From SYOC01 sp035575235 (lineage in GTDB: Bacteria > Desulfobacterota > Binatia > Bin18), in assembly GCA_035575235.1 (NCBI GenBank), contig DATLYA010000139.1:1-43075 (forward strand): a stretch of DNA of 43,075 nt, given 5' to 3'. How positions within the stretch are numbered: the first letter of the stretch is position 1; each line of letters starts with the position of its first letter. The notes under the pieces were generated by a model. That model did no database searches. It was not told where the DNA came from and was given only the letters and a program-made list of their open reading frames with translations. Below are positions 22,846 through 31,570 of the stretch, piece by piece. The position numbers and the translations under genes were made by a program.

Positions 22846-23762
22846 TAGAAGTGCTCGGCCAGCCACGCAGCGCTGAGTCGCTGATCAAGCAGACGACACT
22901 CAAGCCAGTGCTCCGCCTCTTCAGCGGTAAATCCTCCGCTACTGCAGAGAAACTGACTCTCCCACGTAAAGGGAGGAAACCAACCTTCGATTTCGGACAC
23001 GCGCTCAGCCTGTATGATAGCCACCACGCCTGAGAGGAGACGTCGAGCTAATTCAGCATCGCCAGCTTTGACAAGAAACTCCATGAGGTAAGCTTTTTCC
23101 CTCTCGATGCCCACAACCGCCAACGCCGCAGCGCCGAGAATGGTCACAAACCGGTAACGTTTCTCAGGCCGCAGCCAATAACGCCAGAGCAGGAATCTGC
23201 GGTCTCGCCGAGTGACCATCGCGAACCGTTGCGCCAATCGCCGCCAGTGCGCGTCCCAATCAAGCGGCAGGAGGTCGAAGGCCATGTCATCACCGCGGCG
23301 CCCGGATTGGAGCGAGCGCCCGGTCTGCCGCAGCTTATGCACGCGAGCCACTGGCTCATAACCGACGAGCAGTTCGCCTAACCGACGATGGCGTTCATTA
23401 GGAAAACCATAGATCAGTGCGCTCCGGTCATCACAGAATCGGCGCATAAATTCTTGTACGGCTCGACGGAAGAGACCTCGCCCTTGATAGCGGGGGTGGC
23501 ACATGGTGTCCACGCTATCCCAACCCCAGTTTTCTTCTCCGCGCCAGCTCAGGCGTTGACGAATGGTCGCAAAGTGACAGATGATGTGGCCGTCTTCCTC
23601 TGCAACAATTACCGGTGGAGGTTCTCCTTCACGCAAGTATTTCCATCGCCAGACAGCGAGCGGAAGCTCAGAGCGGAACACTAAGGCAAATAGTTGACAA
23701 ATACCCTGCTCGTCTCCGGGTTGATATGGGCGGATCCTTATCACCGCAGGTCCCTCTTTCAT
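22815..23762 (-). CDS. GNAT-family N-acetyltransferase
   Basis: I start this 315-residue protein at ATG 23762 (MKEGPAVIRIRPYQPGDEQG), the usual GNAT beginning. An upstream in-frame extension to 24119 would overlap the divergent 243-residue gene and does not look like GNAT. The acetyl-CoA-binding motif A is CHPRYQGRGLFRRAVQEF (residues about 88-105), followed by IYGFPNERHRRLGELLVGYE. The second half (FAMVTRRDRRFLLWRYWLRP and so on) resembles the tandem arrangement in some sugar or polysaccharide N-acetyltransferases. The cytoplasmic acetyl acceptor is unknown. Lying beside a deacetylase and glycosyltransferases, it probably modifies an amino sugar, which is inference. Confidence 0.8.
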   Translation of the reverse strand: MKEGPAVIRIRPYQPGDEQGICQLFALVFRSELPLAVWRWKYLREGEPPPVIVAEEDGHIICHFATIRQRLSWRGEENWGWDSVDTMCHPRYQGRGLFRRAVQEFMRRFCDDRSALIYGFPNERHRRLGELLVGYEPVARVHKLRQTGRSLQSGRRGDDMAFDLLPLDWDAHWRRLAQRFAMVTRRDRRFLLWRYWLRPEKRYRFVTILGAAALAVVGIEREKAYLMEFLVKAGDAELARRLLSGVVAIIQAERVSEIEGWFPPFTWESQFLCSSGGFTAEEAEHWLECRLLDQRLSAAWLAEHFYYSLGDFDVY

Positions 23763-23933
23763 AAAGTCTGCATCAATCGGCTTAGGGTGTATACATCGGC
23801 AAAAAGCTTCTCCTAGACGGCAAGTTTTGCTGCATTGCAGGCGTAAAGAGTAGCTTTCTTCTTCTTTCTTCAACCAGGAAAGGTGGCATAGGCTTTGCTC
23901 CCTCTCCGTACGACACGCGAAGGAGCATAAGCC

Positions 23934-24665
23934 ATGATCAGTAAAGTTGCCTCCAATTCTCCGTCCCCCACGCAAGACCCGAAGAACACGTCGGCGTATG
24001 ATCTTGACTGGGAAAAGTATGCAAAGTCGATTTTCGACCTCAAAGATAATCCACCGAAGAAATATGCGGTGACCATTGCCGAATTTAGCTTGGGCGGCAC
24101 GAGCTTTCCCGTCTGGCAAATTCCTGATTTTATCAATGCCGGCTTTGATCCGAAGAGTCTCGTTGCTATCCGTGACCGTCGTATGATCGTCACAGAAGGG
24201 TTCCTAAAGATTCTGCAAGACGCAGAGCCTGGGGCTATTCGCGATATTGTGGAAGTCGATCCTATTACTGAGCAACCTCTTGATAAGAAGAGTACAAACA
24301 CTACCATCTCTCCTCCCCTGGCGCAGGCGCCTGCCCTCACGTCCCCTACATCTGCGAAGACAGCTTCCATAGACACAGGCGCCACAAAACAGACTGCGCC
24401 GCTTTCACCGCCCCGCCAGCCCAAACCCGGGAAGGCGCTCCCTTCACCTGCCCATTCCTCTTCCGGCGTTGCGCGATCTTCCAAAATGCAGTCCCAACCT
24501 CTCGTTTCTGAAGCTTCATCCTTCGACTTCTCCAAACTCACTCCGGAGATAAAGAAGACGGCACTCAGTCTGGCCGAACAACTGTTGACCGCAGCGTTCC
24601 GGCGCTTAAACGATTTCGGTCAAACGAAGGGAGACGCGTCTAGTTTGCTCGACCGCACGGCGTAA
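23934..24665 (+). CDS. Uncharacterised protein with Pro/Thr/Ser-rich linker
   Basis: I do not recognise this 243-residue protein. It has three parts: an N-terminal globular region of about 120 residues (LDWEKYAKSIFDLKDNPPKK, then KKYAVTIAEFSLGGTSFPVW, then GFDPKSLVAIRDRRMIVTEG); a disordered Pro/Ser/Thr/Ala linker of about 85 residues; and a short helical C-terminal segment (SFDFSKLTPEIKKTALSLAE and LLTAAFRRLNDFGQ). No signal peptide or membrane segment is visible, so it is probably cytoplasmic. GAAGGAG precedes the ATG by seven bases. The gene is divergent from the GNAT gene. The architecture suggests two small modules joined by a flexible linker. Confidence 0.75.
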   Translation: MISKVASNSPSPTQDPKNTSAYDLDWEKYAKSIFDLKDNPPKKYAVTIAEFSLGGTSFPVWQIPDFINAGFDPKSLVAIRDRRMIVTEGFLKILQDAEPGAIRDIVEVDPITEQPLDKKSTNTTISPPLAQAPALTSPTSAKTASIDTGATKQTAPLSPPRQPKPGKALPSPAHSSSGVARSSKMQSQPLVSEASSFDFSKLTPEIKKTALSLAEQLLTAAFRRLNDFGQTKGDASSLLDRTA

Positions 24666-24834
24666 TCCCAAGAGCATGTTCGCATAGGAGCAGGCGCTTA
24701 TCAGCGCAAGGAGCCGCGGGTGATAAAGCAATCTCAGCGAAAGACAAAGATTGCCTCGCTACGCCCGCAGTGAAGTGACAGTGTGGCCTGACGTCAAGAG
24801 AGTTTTGTCCCATAACCCTTAGATCCTGCATTTT

Positions 24835-24875
24835 CTGCCCGGCGCAAGTCAACAAGCGGGCAGTCCTCCTTTTTC
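24835..24875 (+). terminator. Possible rho-independent terminator
   Basis: A 7-base stem (CTGCCCG at 24835-24841, CGGGCAG at 24857-24863) closes a 15-base loop and is followed by TCCTCCTTTTT. It is 170 bases beyond the stop of the 243-residue gene and points in its direction. The distance is long and the T-run is interrupted, so support is moderate. The rest of the 24666-24902 gap shows no credible gene; it includes an inverted repeat GCAATCT/AGATTGC near 24730-24755. Confidence 0.4.
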
Positions 24876-24902
24876 TCTATCCCTATCTGTCTCTCCGCTC
24901 TT

Positions 24903-26075
24903 TTATGGTCGCGGTTCGGCTGTCTTCGTCTTCTCCTTCCGCCAGCGCCACTGCCCTTGAAGCTGCAAATCTGGAAGCGACAATAACTTTGCAAAGAACT
25001 CCCCCTCCGCCAATTGCTTCCACACCCTTTCAGAAAGAGTGAACTGCGGCGCGGCAAGAAAACGGGCTATAGCTGGAAGGCAGGAGGGTTGCGGGGAGAG
25101 TTGGAGCAAATAGAGCTTTCTCTCTTTCTCCGGCGCAGAACAGGATGGCGGCGCCGTCAGGCGCCCTAAGTCAACATAGTCTTCGGTTATGTCCGCCTGA
25201 AACGTTCGCGACCACACTCGCGTAGTCACCCACGACACGACCTTCCATGGCCACGCCCCATAGTGTTTACGAAAATAATGCTCGACCGAAGCCGCTGCGG
25301 CCTGGCGCGCCGCCTCGGTCGCCTGTCTGGCGCTTTGATTGTACAGGTGCGCCACCTCCGCTTCAGGCGCATAGTATAAGCGATAGCCCTTGGAACGCAC
25401 TCTTCGGCACCAATCCGTATCTTCATAGTACAGGTGAAAGCGCTCATCGAACCCGCCACAAACTGCCACTACATCTCGTCGTGTCAGGAGACAGGCTCCG
25501 GACAGCAAGGGCTGCTCCATGGGTTCCCGCGCGCACCAATACGCAAGCGCCAGGCGTCGCCAGCGCTTCGCCCAGTAGCGCAGCCAGAACGGACTTCGCC
25601 GAACGAGGATATCCCGGAGAAAACTCACAGGCGTGACTGGATCGCTCGGCGGCAACAAGAACTCCCGCTCCAGGTCCCACCATAAGCGCGGCCCCACTGC
25701 GCCGCAGCGCGGCAAAAGCTGAAGGTGATCGAGTAATGTCTGAAGAGCGTCGGGGAAATACCAGGTGTCTGCGTTGGAAAAGAGGAGAAATTCTCCCCTG
25801 GCGCGCGCCAGGGCTTGATTGAGCGCAGCGCCGTAACCGCGGTTTTCGTCATTGAAAACAACAACAGCATCTAACCCGCCAAGAATGCAACGTTCGTCAG
25901 GTCGGGAGGCATTGTCAACCACGATCACCTCTACCCCTTCCGCTCCGCTGACAGGATTACGCACCGTCTGGGCGCGTAATGAGGAAACGCTGTTTCCGGT
26001 GAGAACGGCAGTGTTGTAGTTGACAATGAGAGCGGAAACCGCAGGAGGGGAGGGACACAGGGTTGGCATGCTCAT
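24903..26075 (-). CDS. Glycosyltransferase family 2 (rhamnosyl-type)
   Basis: The 390-residue protein has a GT-A fold. The opening is VSALIVNYNTAVLTGNSVSS, then VEVIVVDNASRPDERC. The nucleotide-sugar region ends in the acidic motif FLLFSNADTW, with DTDWCRRVRSKGYRLYYAPE later, and a GG-type loop GACLLTRRDVV. This pattern is typical of GT2 rhamnosyl/galactofuranosyl-type transferases that build O-antigen or similar glycans at the inner membrane. The start overlaps the stop of the upstream chimeric gene by four bases (ATGA, 26072-26075). The C-terminal 100 residues (Pro/Arg-rich) are not conserved with the core. The donor sugar is unknown. Confidence 0.9.
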   Translation of the reverse strand: MSMPTLCPSPPAVSALIVNYNTAVLTGNSVSSLRAQTVRNPVSGAEGVEVIVVDNASRPDERCILGGLDAVVVFNDENRGYGAALNQALARARGEFLLFSNADTWYFPDALQTLLDHLQLLPRCGAVGPRLWWDLEREFLLPPSDPVTPVSFLRDILVRRSPFWLRYWAKRWRRLALAYWCAREPMEQPLLSGACLLTRRDVVAVCGGFDERFHLYYEDTDWCRRVRSKGYRLYYAPEAEVAHLYNQSARQATEAARQAAAASVEHYFRKHYGAWPWKVVSWVTTRVWSRTFQADITEDYVDLGRLTAPPSCSAPEKERKLYLLQLSPQPSCLPAIARFLAAPQFTLSERVWKQLAEGEFFAKLLSLPDLQLQGQWRWRKEKTKTAEPRP

Positions 26076-26626
26076 GGTCCGCAGAGCTGATCATAGCCGC
26101 TATTGCCAGCCTCTATTGCATCTGCCCGCGAGAGAAAAAACAGTTGTCGCTGGCTGTCGGGCACGGCGCTCAAGGCCGACAGCCAGGGGGCATCGAATTG
26201 ACTGGCGTGCAGTCGAGCATTGCTCAAGAGATATTCCCAACCAGTCGCATGAAGGCGCGCCATCTGCTGTGTTGCGTCGTATCCCTTCAGGTTTTCATCC
26301 TCCGGGACAGCAGCCGAGAAGCAGACCGGATTTTGCCTGAGGTCAACGCGCGACGTCAACAGGAAGATCGAGGAAAGGTTTTTCCCAGACTGGCGAAGAT
26401 AGGCGTCAGGGGGGCGGAGGTCAAGCCGTTCGAGCGCGGCCAGGGTCAAGGCCGCCACTGCGCGATGAGCGGGGTGACAGGTCACACCGACGCGCGGATC
26501 AAAGGTCAACACCACATCAGGCGCAAGGGTTTGCATAGTCGTCGCGCAAGCGTCCAGACACCGCCCCGAATTGTACGTCACAAGAATGACGCTGACCTGC
26601 GGAGGAGAGTCCGAACCAGACTTCAT
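26072..26626 (-). pseudogene. Chimera of GT2 start and PIG-L deacetylase C-terminal half
   Basis: The open 184-residue frame begins PPQVSVILVTYNSGRCLDAC, an unmistakable GT2 N-terminus. It then passes within about ten residues into LAPDVVLTFDPRVGVTCHPA followed by HRAVAALTLAALERL, an equally clear PIG-L deacetylase core lacking its N-terminal HPDDE zinc motif. No known family fuses the two in this way. I read it as a deletion that removed the rest of a GT2 gene and the start of a PIG-L gene, by chance in frame. Neither half would be catalytic. The frame continues to a four-base overlap with the following GT2 gene, and it may still be translated for coupling. Confidence 0.75.
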
Positions 26627-26670
26627 GGACCTGGCGCGCTTTCCGGTGGATCGCCATCCTTCATGTCACC

Positions 26671-27681
26671 CTAGACTTCCCCCCTGCCTGCAGCACGCAG
26701 CACCTGTTCCACTCGTTCCGCTACACGGGCGAACGTATACTGCCTGGCGATCTCTACTCCTTTTGCGCGCAGACGTCTTCGTAATCCATCGTCCGTCAGC
26801 AGCTCGCGAAGCGCCTGCTGCATGCCGCGAATATCTCGTTCGGCAAAGAACCGGGCCCAGTCGGTTCCTTCAGCGAACCCGCGGAACGCAGGAATATCGC
26901 TGAGGGCCACCGGCGTCCCACACGCCATCGCTTCCAGCGCCGGAAGCCCGAATCCCTCTTGATTCCATGAGGGGGCCAACATGATGTCACACGACCAATA
27001 TAACGCCGCCATCTCACGGGGAAGCAAGTGGCAGTGATATTCATCAACGATCCCGAACTGTTGTTCAGCTTCGGTACAAGGCAGTTGCGAGACTCGAATT
27101 GCCTGAAACGGCAGCTCTGCTTTTAAGGCTTTGAGGGCAACGAGTCCATCATGCACCCCTTTCCAGTCAATCTCATACGGCCCGGGGAGCAGGATACGGA
27201 GCGGCCCATCACCCCTCCTTTCCGGTCCTGGAAAAAACACCGAGTGATTAATCCCCTGGCCTACGGTATGGGCTCTCTTCCCGAATCGCCGCCAGAGGAG
27301 TCGAGTCAACGGCTCATGCACCGTTAACGTCAGGACAGGAAGCTGGTATACCGCCTCAATTTCCGGCCATTGTGACAGAAAAGCAGCGGTGTCGCCCTCA
27401 TACCCCTGGCACAGGTGAACAGGGCGCCCTTTCCCTGACTCCACCGCCGGCCTCACAGTGGTCCAGAAGGTAGCAATAATAAAATCACTCTCAGGGATCA
27501 CCTCTGGAGAAAGCTCGTCTACGCTCTTGAATGGCACCCGAAGATCATACCAATCAGGCCGATCCGCCTTGGCAACGATTTCGACCTGATGTCCCCGTTC
27601 TTGCAAAGCTTCAGCCTGTTCAAACGTCACTTTGACGCCGCCACACAGTGGGACGCCGTCCTTTAAATAGCAGATACGCAT
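26671..27681 (-). CDS. Glycosyltransferase family 4
   Basis: This 336-residue GT-B enzyme transfers a sugar from a nucleotide donor to a growing glycan at the cytoplasmic face. The N-terminal domain starts MRICYLKDGVPLCGGVKVTF. The C-terminal donor domain carries RILLPGPYEIDWKGVHDGLV and the canonical EGFGLPALEAMACGTPVALS with the E-x7-E motif (about residues 245-265). The length is normal for the family. It begins the co-directional stretch GT4, chimera, GT2. The donor and acceptor cannot be told. Confidence 0.9.
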   Translation of the reverse strand: MRICYLKDGVPLCGGVKVTFEQAEALQERGHQVEIVAKADRPDWYDLRVPFKSVDELSPEVIPESDFIIATFWTTVRPAVESGKGRPVHLCQGYEGDTAAFLSQWPEIEAVYQLPVLTLTVHEPLTRLLWRRFGKRAHTVGQGINHSVFFPGPERRGDGPLRILLPGPYEIDWKGVHDGLVALKALKAELPFQAIRVSQLPCTEAEQQFGIVDEYHCHLLPREMAALYWSCDIMLAPSWNQEGFGLPALEAMACGTPVALSDIPAFRGFAEGTDWARFFAERDIRGMQQALRELLTDDGLRRRLRAKGVEIARQYTFARVAERVEQVLRAAGRGEV

Positions 27682-27815
27682 GATGGTTTTTCCGGCGTGC
27701 GTTGAACTGCGCGTATATTTTCATGAATGCTCTCTGAGCACAACCTGCCTCCATGGCCATTGCCGCAACAAGCAGAGTTACGATCTTTACGCCGACACGG
27801 CCTCATCAAGAGGCC

Positions 27816-27900
27816 AATTTTCCCGCAGGAGCGCTTCGTCGGCAGGGAAAATTTCGCGCTGATTTATTTCCATCGCAAGGCTCTCTTCAACCTTGCGATG
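27816..27900. repeat. Two inverted repeats downstream of the oxygenase gene
   Basis: AATTTTCCC (27816-27824) pairs with GGGAAAATT (27845-27853). CATCGCAAGG (27871-27880) pairs perfectly with CCTTGCGATG (27891-27900) around a 10-base loop. The second lies in the last codons of the oxygenase gene. Neither has a T-run on the minus strand, so terminator function is doubtful. The remaining gap 27682-27815 shows nothing recognisable. Confidence 0.5.
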
Positions 27901-28715
27901 ACGGGCGTCGACTTATGCTGTCGGTCAGAAACTGCTTCACAATGATTACTTGTAGCGAGCAGGCGCTCCGCAACTGAGGGCGGAGGAGAAACCGGTCGTT
28001 GCTCGTGGGGTCGTTCTTGAAACAGGGTGCCGTGGTCTGCAACGGTTTGCAATTCGCTTAACGGACGACTATTGGTATAGTAGTACATCGCGATTGATTT
28101 TCGTGCATGCTGCTCGGGACAGTTGAGAGGGTCAGGATGTCCGTGGAAACTAAAATCATCGGTCAAGAATAAAACTGTCCTGTTGAATATGGGGAGGATA
28201 CGGCGCACACAGTGCTGCATCGCGCGATCCCATAGCTCTAAATGGCCGCCGTAGGACTCCTGCCAGTGCTCGTTGAGATAGACGAGCAAATTGAGCCGGC
28301 GATCCACTCTCATCAGGGGATGGATGTTGAAATCTGCGTGAATCGCCAGACGTCCGCCGCGCGGAATGCAGTGCATGCCCGCGCCTCCAAGATACGGGTC
28401 AGGAATGAGCCCCTCGATCCCAGTCAGGGCGGTTAATTGTTTGAGAAAAGGTTCTGCATTAAGCTCCCTCAGAAAGGTCTTCACCGTCGGCGGGAGGTGT
28501 TGTTCACTGTTGCTCACGACCAGCTTTTCTTCGTTAGCGTTGTGAAATCGAGACCACCGCGGATCGTCGAGGGGGTAGAATTCACCAGCAACCTGACGGA
28601 GAAAGTGGTCATCAAATAACCCGTCGATAACAATATGTTTGTACGGTTGCGCGCTATGGAAGTCGTTCGCCAGGCCAGGGAACGAGGCAAAAACCTCCGG
28701 ATTATAGATCGTCAT
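27864..28715 (-). CDS. 2-oxoglutarate/Fe(II)-dependent oxygenase
   Basis: The 283-residue protein has the double-stranded beta-helix iron site. The HxD pair is in GRLAIHADFNIHPLM (His126, Asp128), with the distal His in FLTDDFSFHGHPDPL (His191 or His193). The 2-oxoglutarate Arg is in ARKSIAMYYYTN (Arg205). Related prolyl-4-hydroxylase-like oxygenases occur in polysaccharide clusters, where they may hydroxylate sugars, lipids or proteins. The start fits a short helix MTIYNPEVFASFPGLANDFH. It is located between GT4 and the export ATPase on the same strand, and likely tailors a product of this cluster. The substrate is unknown. Confidence 0.85.
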   Translation of the reverse strand: MTIYNPEVFASFPGLANDFHSAQPYKHIVIDGLFDDHFLRQVAGEFYPLDDPRWSRFHNANEEKLVVSNSEQHLPPTVKTFLRELNAEPFLKQLTALTGIEGLIPDPYLGGAGMHCIPRGGRLAIHADFNIHPLMRVDRRLNLLVYLNEHWQESYGGHLELWDRAMQHCVRRILPIFNRTVLFLTDDFSFHGHPDPLNCPEQHARKSIAMYYYTNSRPLSELQTVADHGTLFQERPHEQRPVSPPPSVAERLLATSNHCEAVSDRQHKSTPVIARLKRALRWK

Positions 28716-28836
28716 GATCCTCGTTCCTTGCGCTTTACACTCAAGCCTTCGGACCGTGAGACAACACTCTGGATGAACAACAAAGCGCTGGGGCTGAGGC
28801 GGTGATAGTGAGGAGCAGTCAACGACATAGTCGTCT

Positions 28837-30027
28837 CTACCAGCTCGCTTCCCATATATGGGTCAGATAAAAAATTCCCCACTCCTTTTCTTCCACTGCA
28901 ATAGTGAATAGCTGCTCTGCGATCTTTTGATAGTAAATATGGACGCCATGCTCATCTAAAAGGAACACAATCACCCGAAATGAGCCATTGCTTAACTGCA
29001 GATCTGGAAAGCGCGCCAGGACCTTATACGAAGTGCGTCCGACAAAGGGCTCCAGGCGATCTTTCAGGGTAGAAGTGGCGAAGCAGGAGATATTGTCTAC
29101 ACGATCAATCGCTATGCCCAGGTGAAAGGGCCGCTGCGGAGAATCGCTTTTCCACTGGATGTGCACCTTGAGCTCTTCTCCTCTTGTGAGCAGCAATCTG
29201 GCGCCGTTTTGCCGCCCGCCTTCCAACCATACTGCTTCAATTTCTCCTCCCAACCGGAGTTCACGCCAATGCTGTTCAGGCAGGTGTTCTCCTTTCGTCT
29301 GCAGATACGTCTCGTACGCCGAGACAATTTGGACGGTAGGGCCATACATTTCAACGCAACCGTCCCGTAACCACAGCGCCTCCTGGCACAGGAGACTCAC
29401 CTGATACAGCGAGTGAGAACATAACAAGAGGCTGCCGCCGTTCTCTTGGAACGTGCGAATACGATCGATGCATTTTTTTTGAAAATAGCCGTCGCCCACC
29501 GCCAGCGCTTCGTCGACAATGAGAAGTTCGGGATCGACGTTCACGGCCAGCGAGAACGCCAAACGCATGGCCATCCCTGTGGAATACGTGCGCATGGGAC
29601 GATCAAGAAAATCGCCGAGTTCTGAGAACGCCTCAATTGCCGGCATTCTCGCCTCTGTCTCCTTGCGCGACACGCCCATCAGCGCGCTGCCGATGAACAA
29701 ATTCTCGCGGCCGCTCAATTCGGAGTGAAAACCCATGCCGAGTTCGATGATCGACGCTACCCGGCCATAGACAGTGATAGCGCCGGAAGTTGGGGACAAA
29801 ACTCCCGCGATGAGTTTGAGCAGCGTTGACTTTCCGGCACCGTTCTCGCCTAAGACACCGACGGACGCCCCACGCATGAGCGTTATATTGACGTCCCGCA
29901 GCGCCCAGAACTCTTGATGGCGCCGCCCGCCAAACAGCAGTTCTTTAAAGCGATCAACCGGGCGAGCATACAAGCGATAACATTTCGACAAGTGCGTCGC
30001 GCAGAGGAGGGGAAGCTCGGCAACCAT
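28837..30027 (-). CDS. wzt: Polysaccharide ABC exporter ATPase (Wzt/TagH-like)
   Basis: The 396-residue protein powers export of a glycan across the inner membrane. The nucleotide-binding domain has the P-loop GVLGENGAGKSTLLKLIAGV, the signature region TYSTGMAMRLAFSLAVNVDP and Walker B ELLIVDEALAVGDGYFQKKC. After about residue 250 it carries an extra beta-sandwich C-terminal domain like Wzt proteins, which recognise the non-reducing end of the O-antigen. I start at ATG 30027, preceded by AGAGAG; a TTG at 30051 would add eight residues. The permease partner (33493-34329) is encoded about 3.5 kb away rather than next to it. Confidence 0.9.
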   Translation of the reverse strand: MVAELPLLCATHLSKCYRLYARPVDRFKELLFGGRRHQEFWALRDVNITLMRGASVGVLGENGAGKSTLLKLIAGVLSPTSGAITVYGRVASIIELGMGFHSELSGRENLFIGSALMGVSRKETEARMPAIEAFSELGDFLDRPMRTYSTGMAMRLAFSLAVNVDPELLIVDEALAVGDGYFQKKCIDRIRTFQENGGSLLLCSHSLYQVSLLCQEALWLRDGCVEMYGPTVQIVSAYETYLQTKGEHLPEQHWRELRLGGEIEAVWLEGGRQNGARLLLTRGEELKVHIQWKSDSPQRPFHLGIAIDRVDNISCFATSTLKDRLEPFVGRTSYKVLARFPDLQLSNGSFRVIVFLLDEHGVHIYYQKIAEQLFTIAVEEKEWGIFYLTHIWEASW

Positions 30028-30060
30028 GGGGAGCTCTCTAACGATCAACACCGTACACGC

Positions 30061-30091
30061 AAAAAAAAGGGCGGGGAGTTCCCCACCCTTT
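30061..30091 (-). terminator. Rho-independent terminator
   Basis: On the minus strand the stem GGGTGGGG - AACT - CCCCGCCC is followed directly by eight T residues. It lies 75 bases beyond the stop of the secreted protein gene at 30166-31380 and before the export ATPase, so it likely separates those transcripts. Confidence 0.85.
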
Positions 30092-30165
30092 CCTGCTACA
30101 GAACGTTTCCAGGAGGTTCTTTACTCACCACCCATGGCTATACAGCGCTGAATAGAATAGACATC

Positions 30166-31380
30166 CTACTGAGCACTTTTGGTTTGCGTCGGCCCAGTCC
30201 CGCCAAAGAAGTCAGTGTATTGACGATGAGCCGGGAAGATCGCATCCCACCGCAGCTCTGCCTTGGCGTCGTTCGCCAGTTGCAGCGAATAGGCGACGCT
30301 TTGCAGCTCGGACGAAAGAGGAATGCGGAACCAACCACCCGGGGCCCCTGGGGTGATAATGTCATTGACCTTTCTGAAGTTCACTTCAAAAGGCAAATCT
30401 AGAGAAACCGAGTGGACATGTTCGGCTTCATCGTATACAGCAATGTTGACCAACAAGCCGGGATTGTTGGTGTCCTTCCACACCCACAGTTCGGTGGTGA
30501 CTTCAATGGCCCCTGGCTTCCTGACCGTGAAGTACCGAACGATCTCGTCCCAGGCAGTCAGGAGGTCAGGGTTTGGCTGCGGAGCCCCGCCGAGTTGCAC
30601 GATCTTCGCCTCTCTGCCGTTAAGCCGCTCCAAACCATCACCACCAGAGGTGCTGAGCGTACTTGCAACACAAGCGCCCGCGGCATTTCTCGTGGTGAAA
30701 AAGAAGCCTGTGCATGCGCCGGGAAAAGCAAGAGCAGGATGCCCAGAGGGAACCCCAAGAGCGGGAAGAACATTATTACTGGCAACCTCTACACTGGCCG
30801 CATTCACCCCTGTCGCGGACCCTGCCGGCAGGTCTACAATGTATTCATGACCGATCAGGACGTTCTCAGGATCACGTGGATAACTCAGCTGGGTGGGCAG
30901 TAAAGATGTCCTTACCTTCACGACATCCGCCGTGACGTACCCCTGCAGCAGCTTGGTGTCAGCGTTCAACAACCGAGCAGCAACGGCCGAGGGAGCCGGG
31001 AGAACACGTTCACCCTCATTCGCACAGCCGCCAGTCCCAGGCTTCACTAATTCGGCCTCGATGAGGTCATACAAACTGCAAGAGAACACATCGTTGCCCG
31101 TCAGCAGCACATTAAAGTCATACACATGTTGCGATGCTTGTGACCAGATAATGAAATGCACCAGGTGAGCCACACTATCAGTATTGGTGGCGACGATGAT
31201 CGTATCCTGTGCGGCGCTTGCCGTCCGGCTCGGATTCACTTTAAAGAATGGATACAGCAAGGTGTTCGCCGGGACATCATCAGGGATGCCGATGACAGCG
31301 TGCACCTGTCCGCCTCCCACGAGCAAGAAGCCTGCCGCCACAAGGGCCGCTAACCCTTTTCTCATCCAACTATTCATCAC
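30166..31380 (-). CDS. Secreted protein of unknown function
   Basis: The 404-residue protein starts MMNSWMRKGLAALVAAGFLL with cleavage probably after GGQVHA. It follows an exceptionally strong ribosome site, GGAGGAAAGGTGATG. The mature protein opens VIGIPDDVPANTLLYPFFKV and continues with IIVATNTDSVAHLVHFIIWS, a beta-rich pattern. It has Cys in FSCSLYDLIEAEL, GTGGCANEG, PGACTGFFF and GACVAST, consistent with disulfides. I do not recognise a family with known function. It has its own strong terminator and a 190-base leader region, suggesting high, separate expression. Its place between the two export genes of the glycan cluster is notable. Confidence 0.8.
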   Translation of the reverse strand: MMNSWMRKGLAALVAAGFLLVGGGQVHAVIGIPDDVPANTLLYPFFKVNPSRTASAAQDTIIVATNTDSVAHLVHFIIWSQASQHVYDFNVLLTGNDVFSCSLYDLIEAELVKPGTGGCANEGERVLPAPSAVAARLLNADTKLLQGYVTADVVKVRTSLLPTQLSYPRDPENVLIGHEYIVDLPAGSATGVNAASVEVASNNVLPALGVPSGHPALAFPGACTGFFFTTRNAAGACVASTLSTSGGDGLERLNGREAKIVQLGGAPQPNPDLLTAWDEIVRYFTVRKPGAIEVTTELWVWKDTNNPGLLVNIAVYDEAEHVHSVSLDLPFEVNFRKVNDIITPGAPGGWFRIPLSSELQSVAYSLQLANDAKAELRWDAIFPAHRQYTDFFGGTGPTQTKSAQ

Positions 31381-31570
31381 CTTTCCTCCTTCCTTCCTGG
31401 ATCTAGCTTGAAGGAATCGTTAGGGAATCGGCGCCGCTTGCACCACACTTCTCTCACACTTCATAATATGCGGTGGTCGCTCACCGTTCCTACTCTTTGA
31501 CAAATCTTCCGCCAAAACCTCTGGCCGCCTCAATAACCTTTATCCCCTCCGGGTCTCTCCCACTTCCTGA

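Noticed and set aside
23763..24119. N-terminal extension of the GNAT gene to 24119
   Set aside because: It overlaps the divergent 243-residue gene and looks unlike GNAT, which starts well at 23762.
27871..27900. Perfect 10-base hairpin as a terminator
   Set aside because: It lies within the end of the oxygenase gene and has no T-run on the minus strand.
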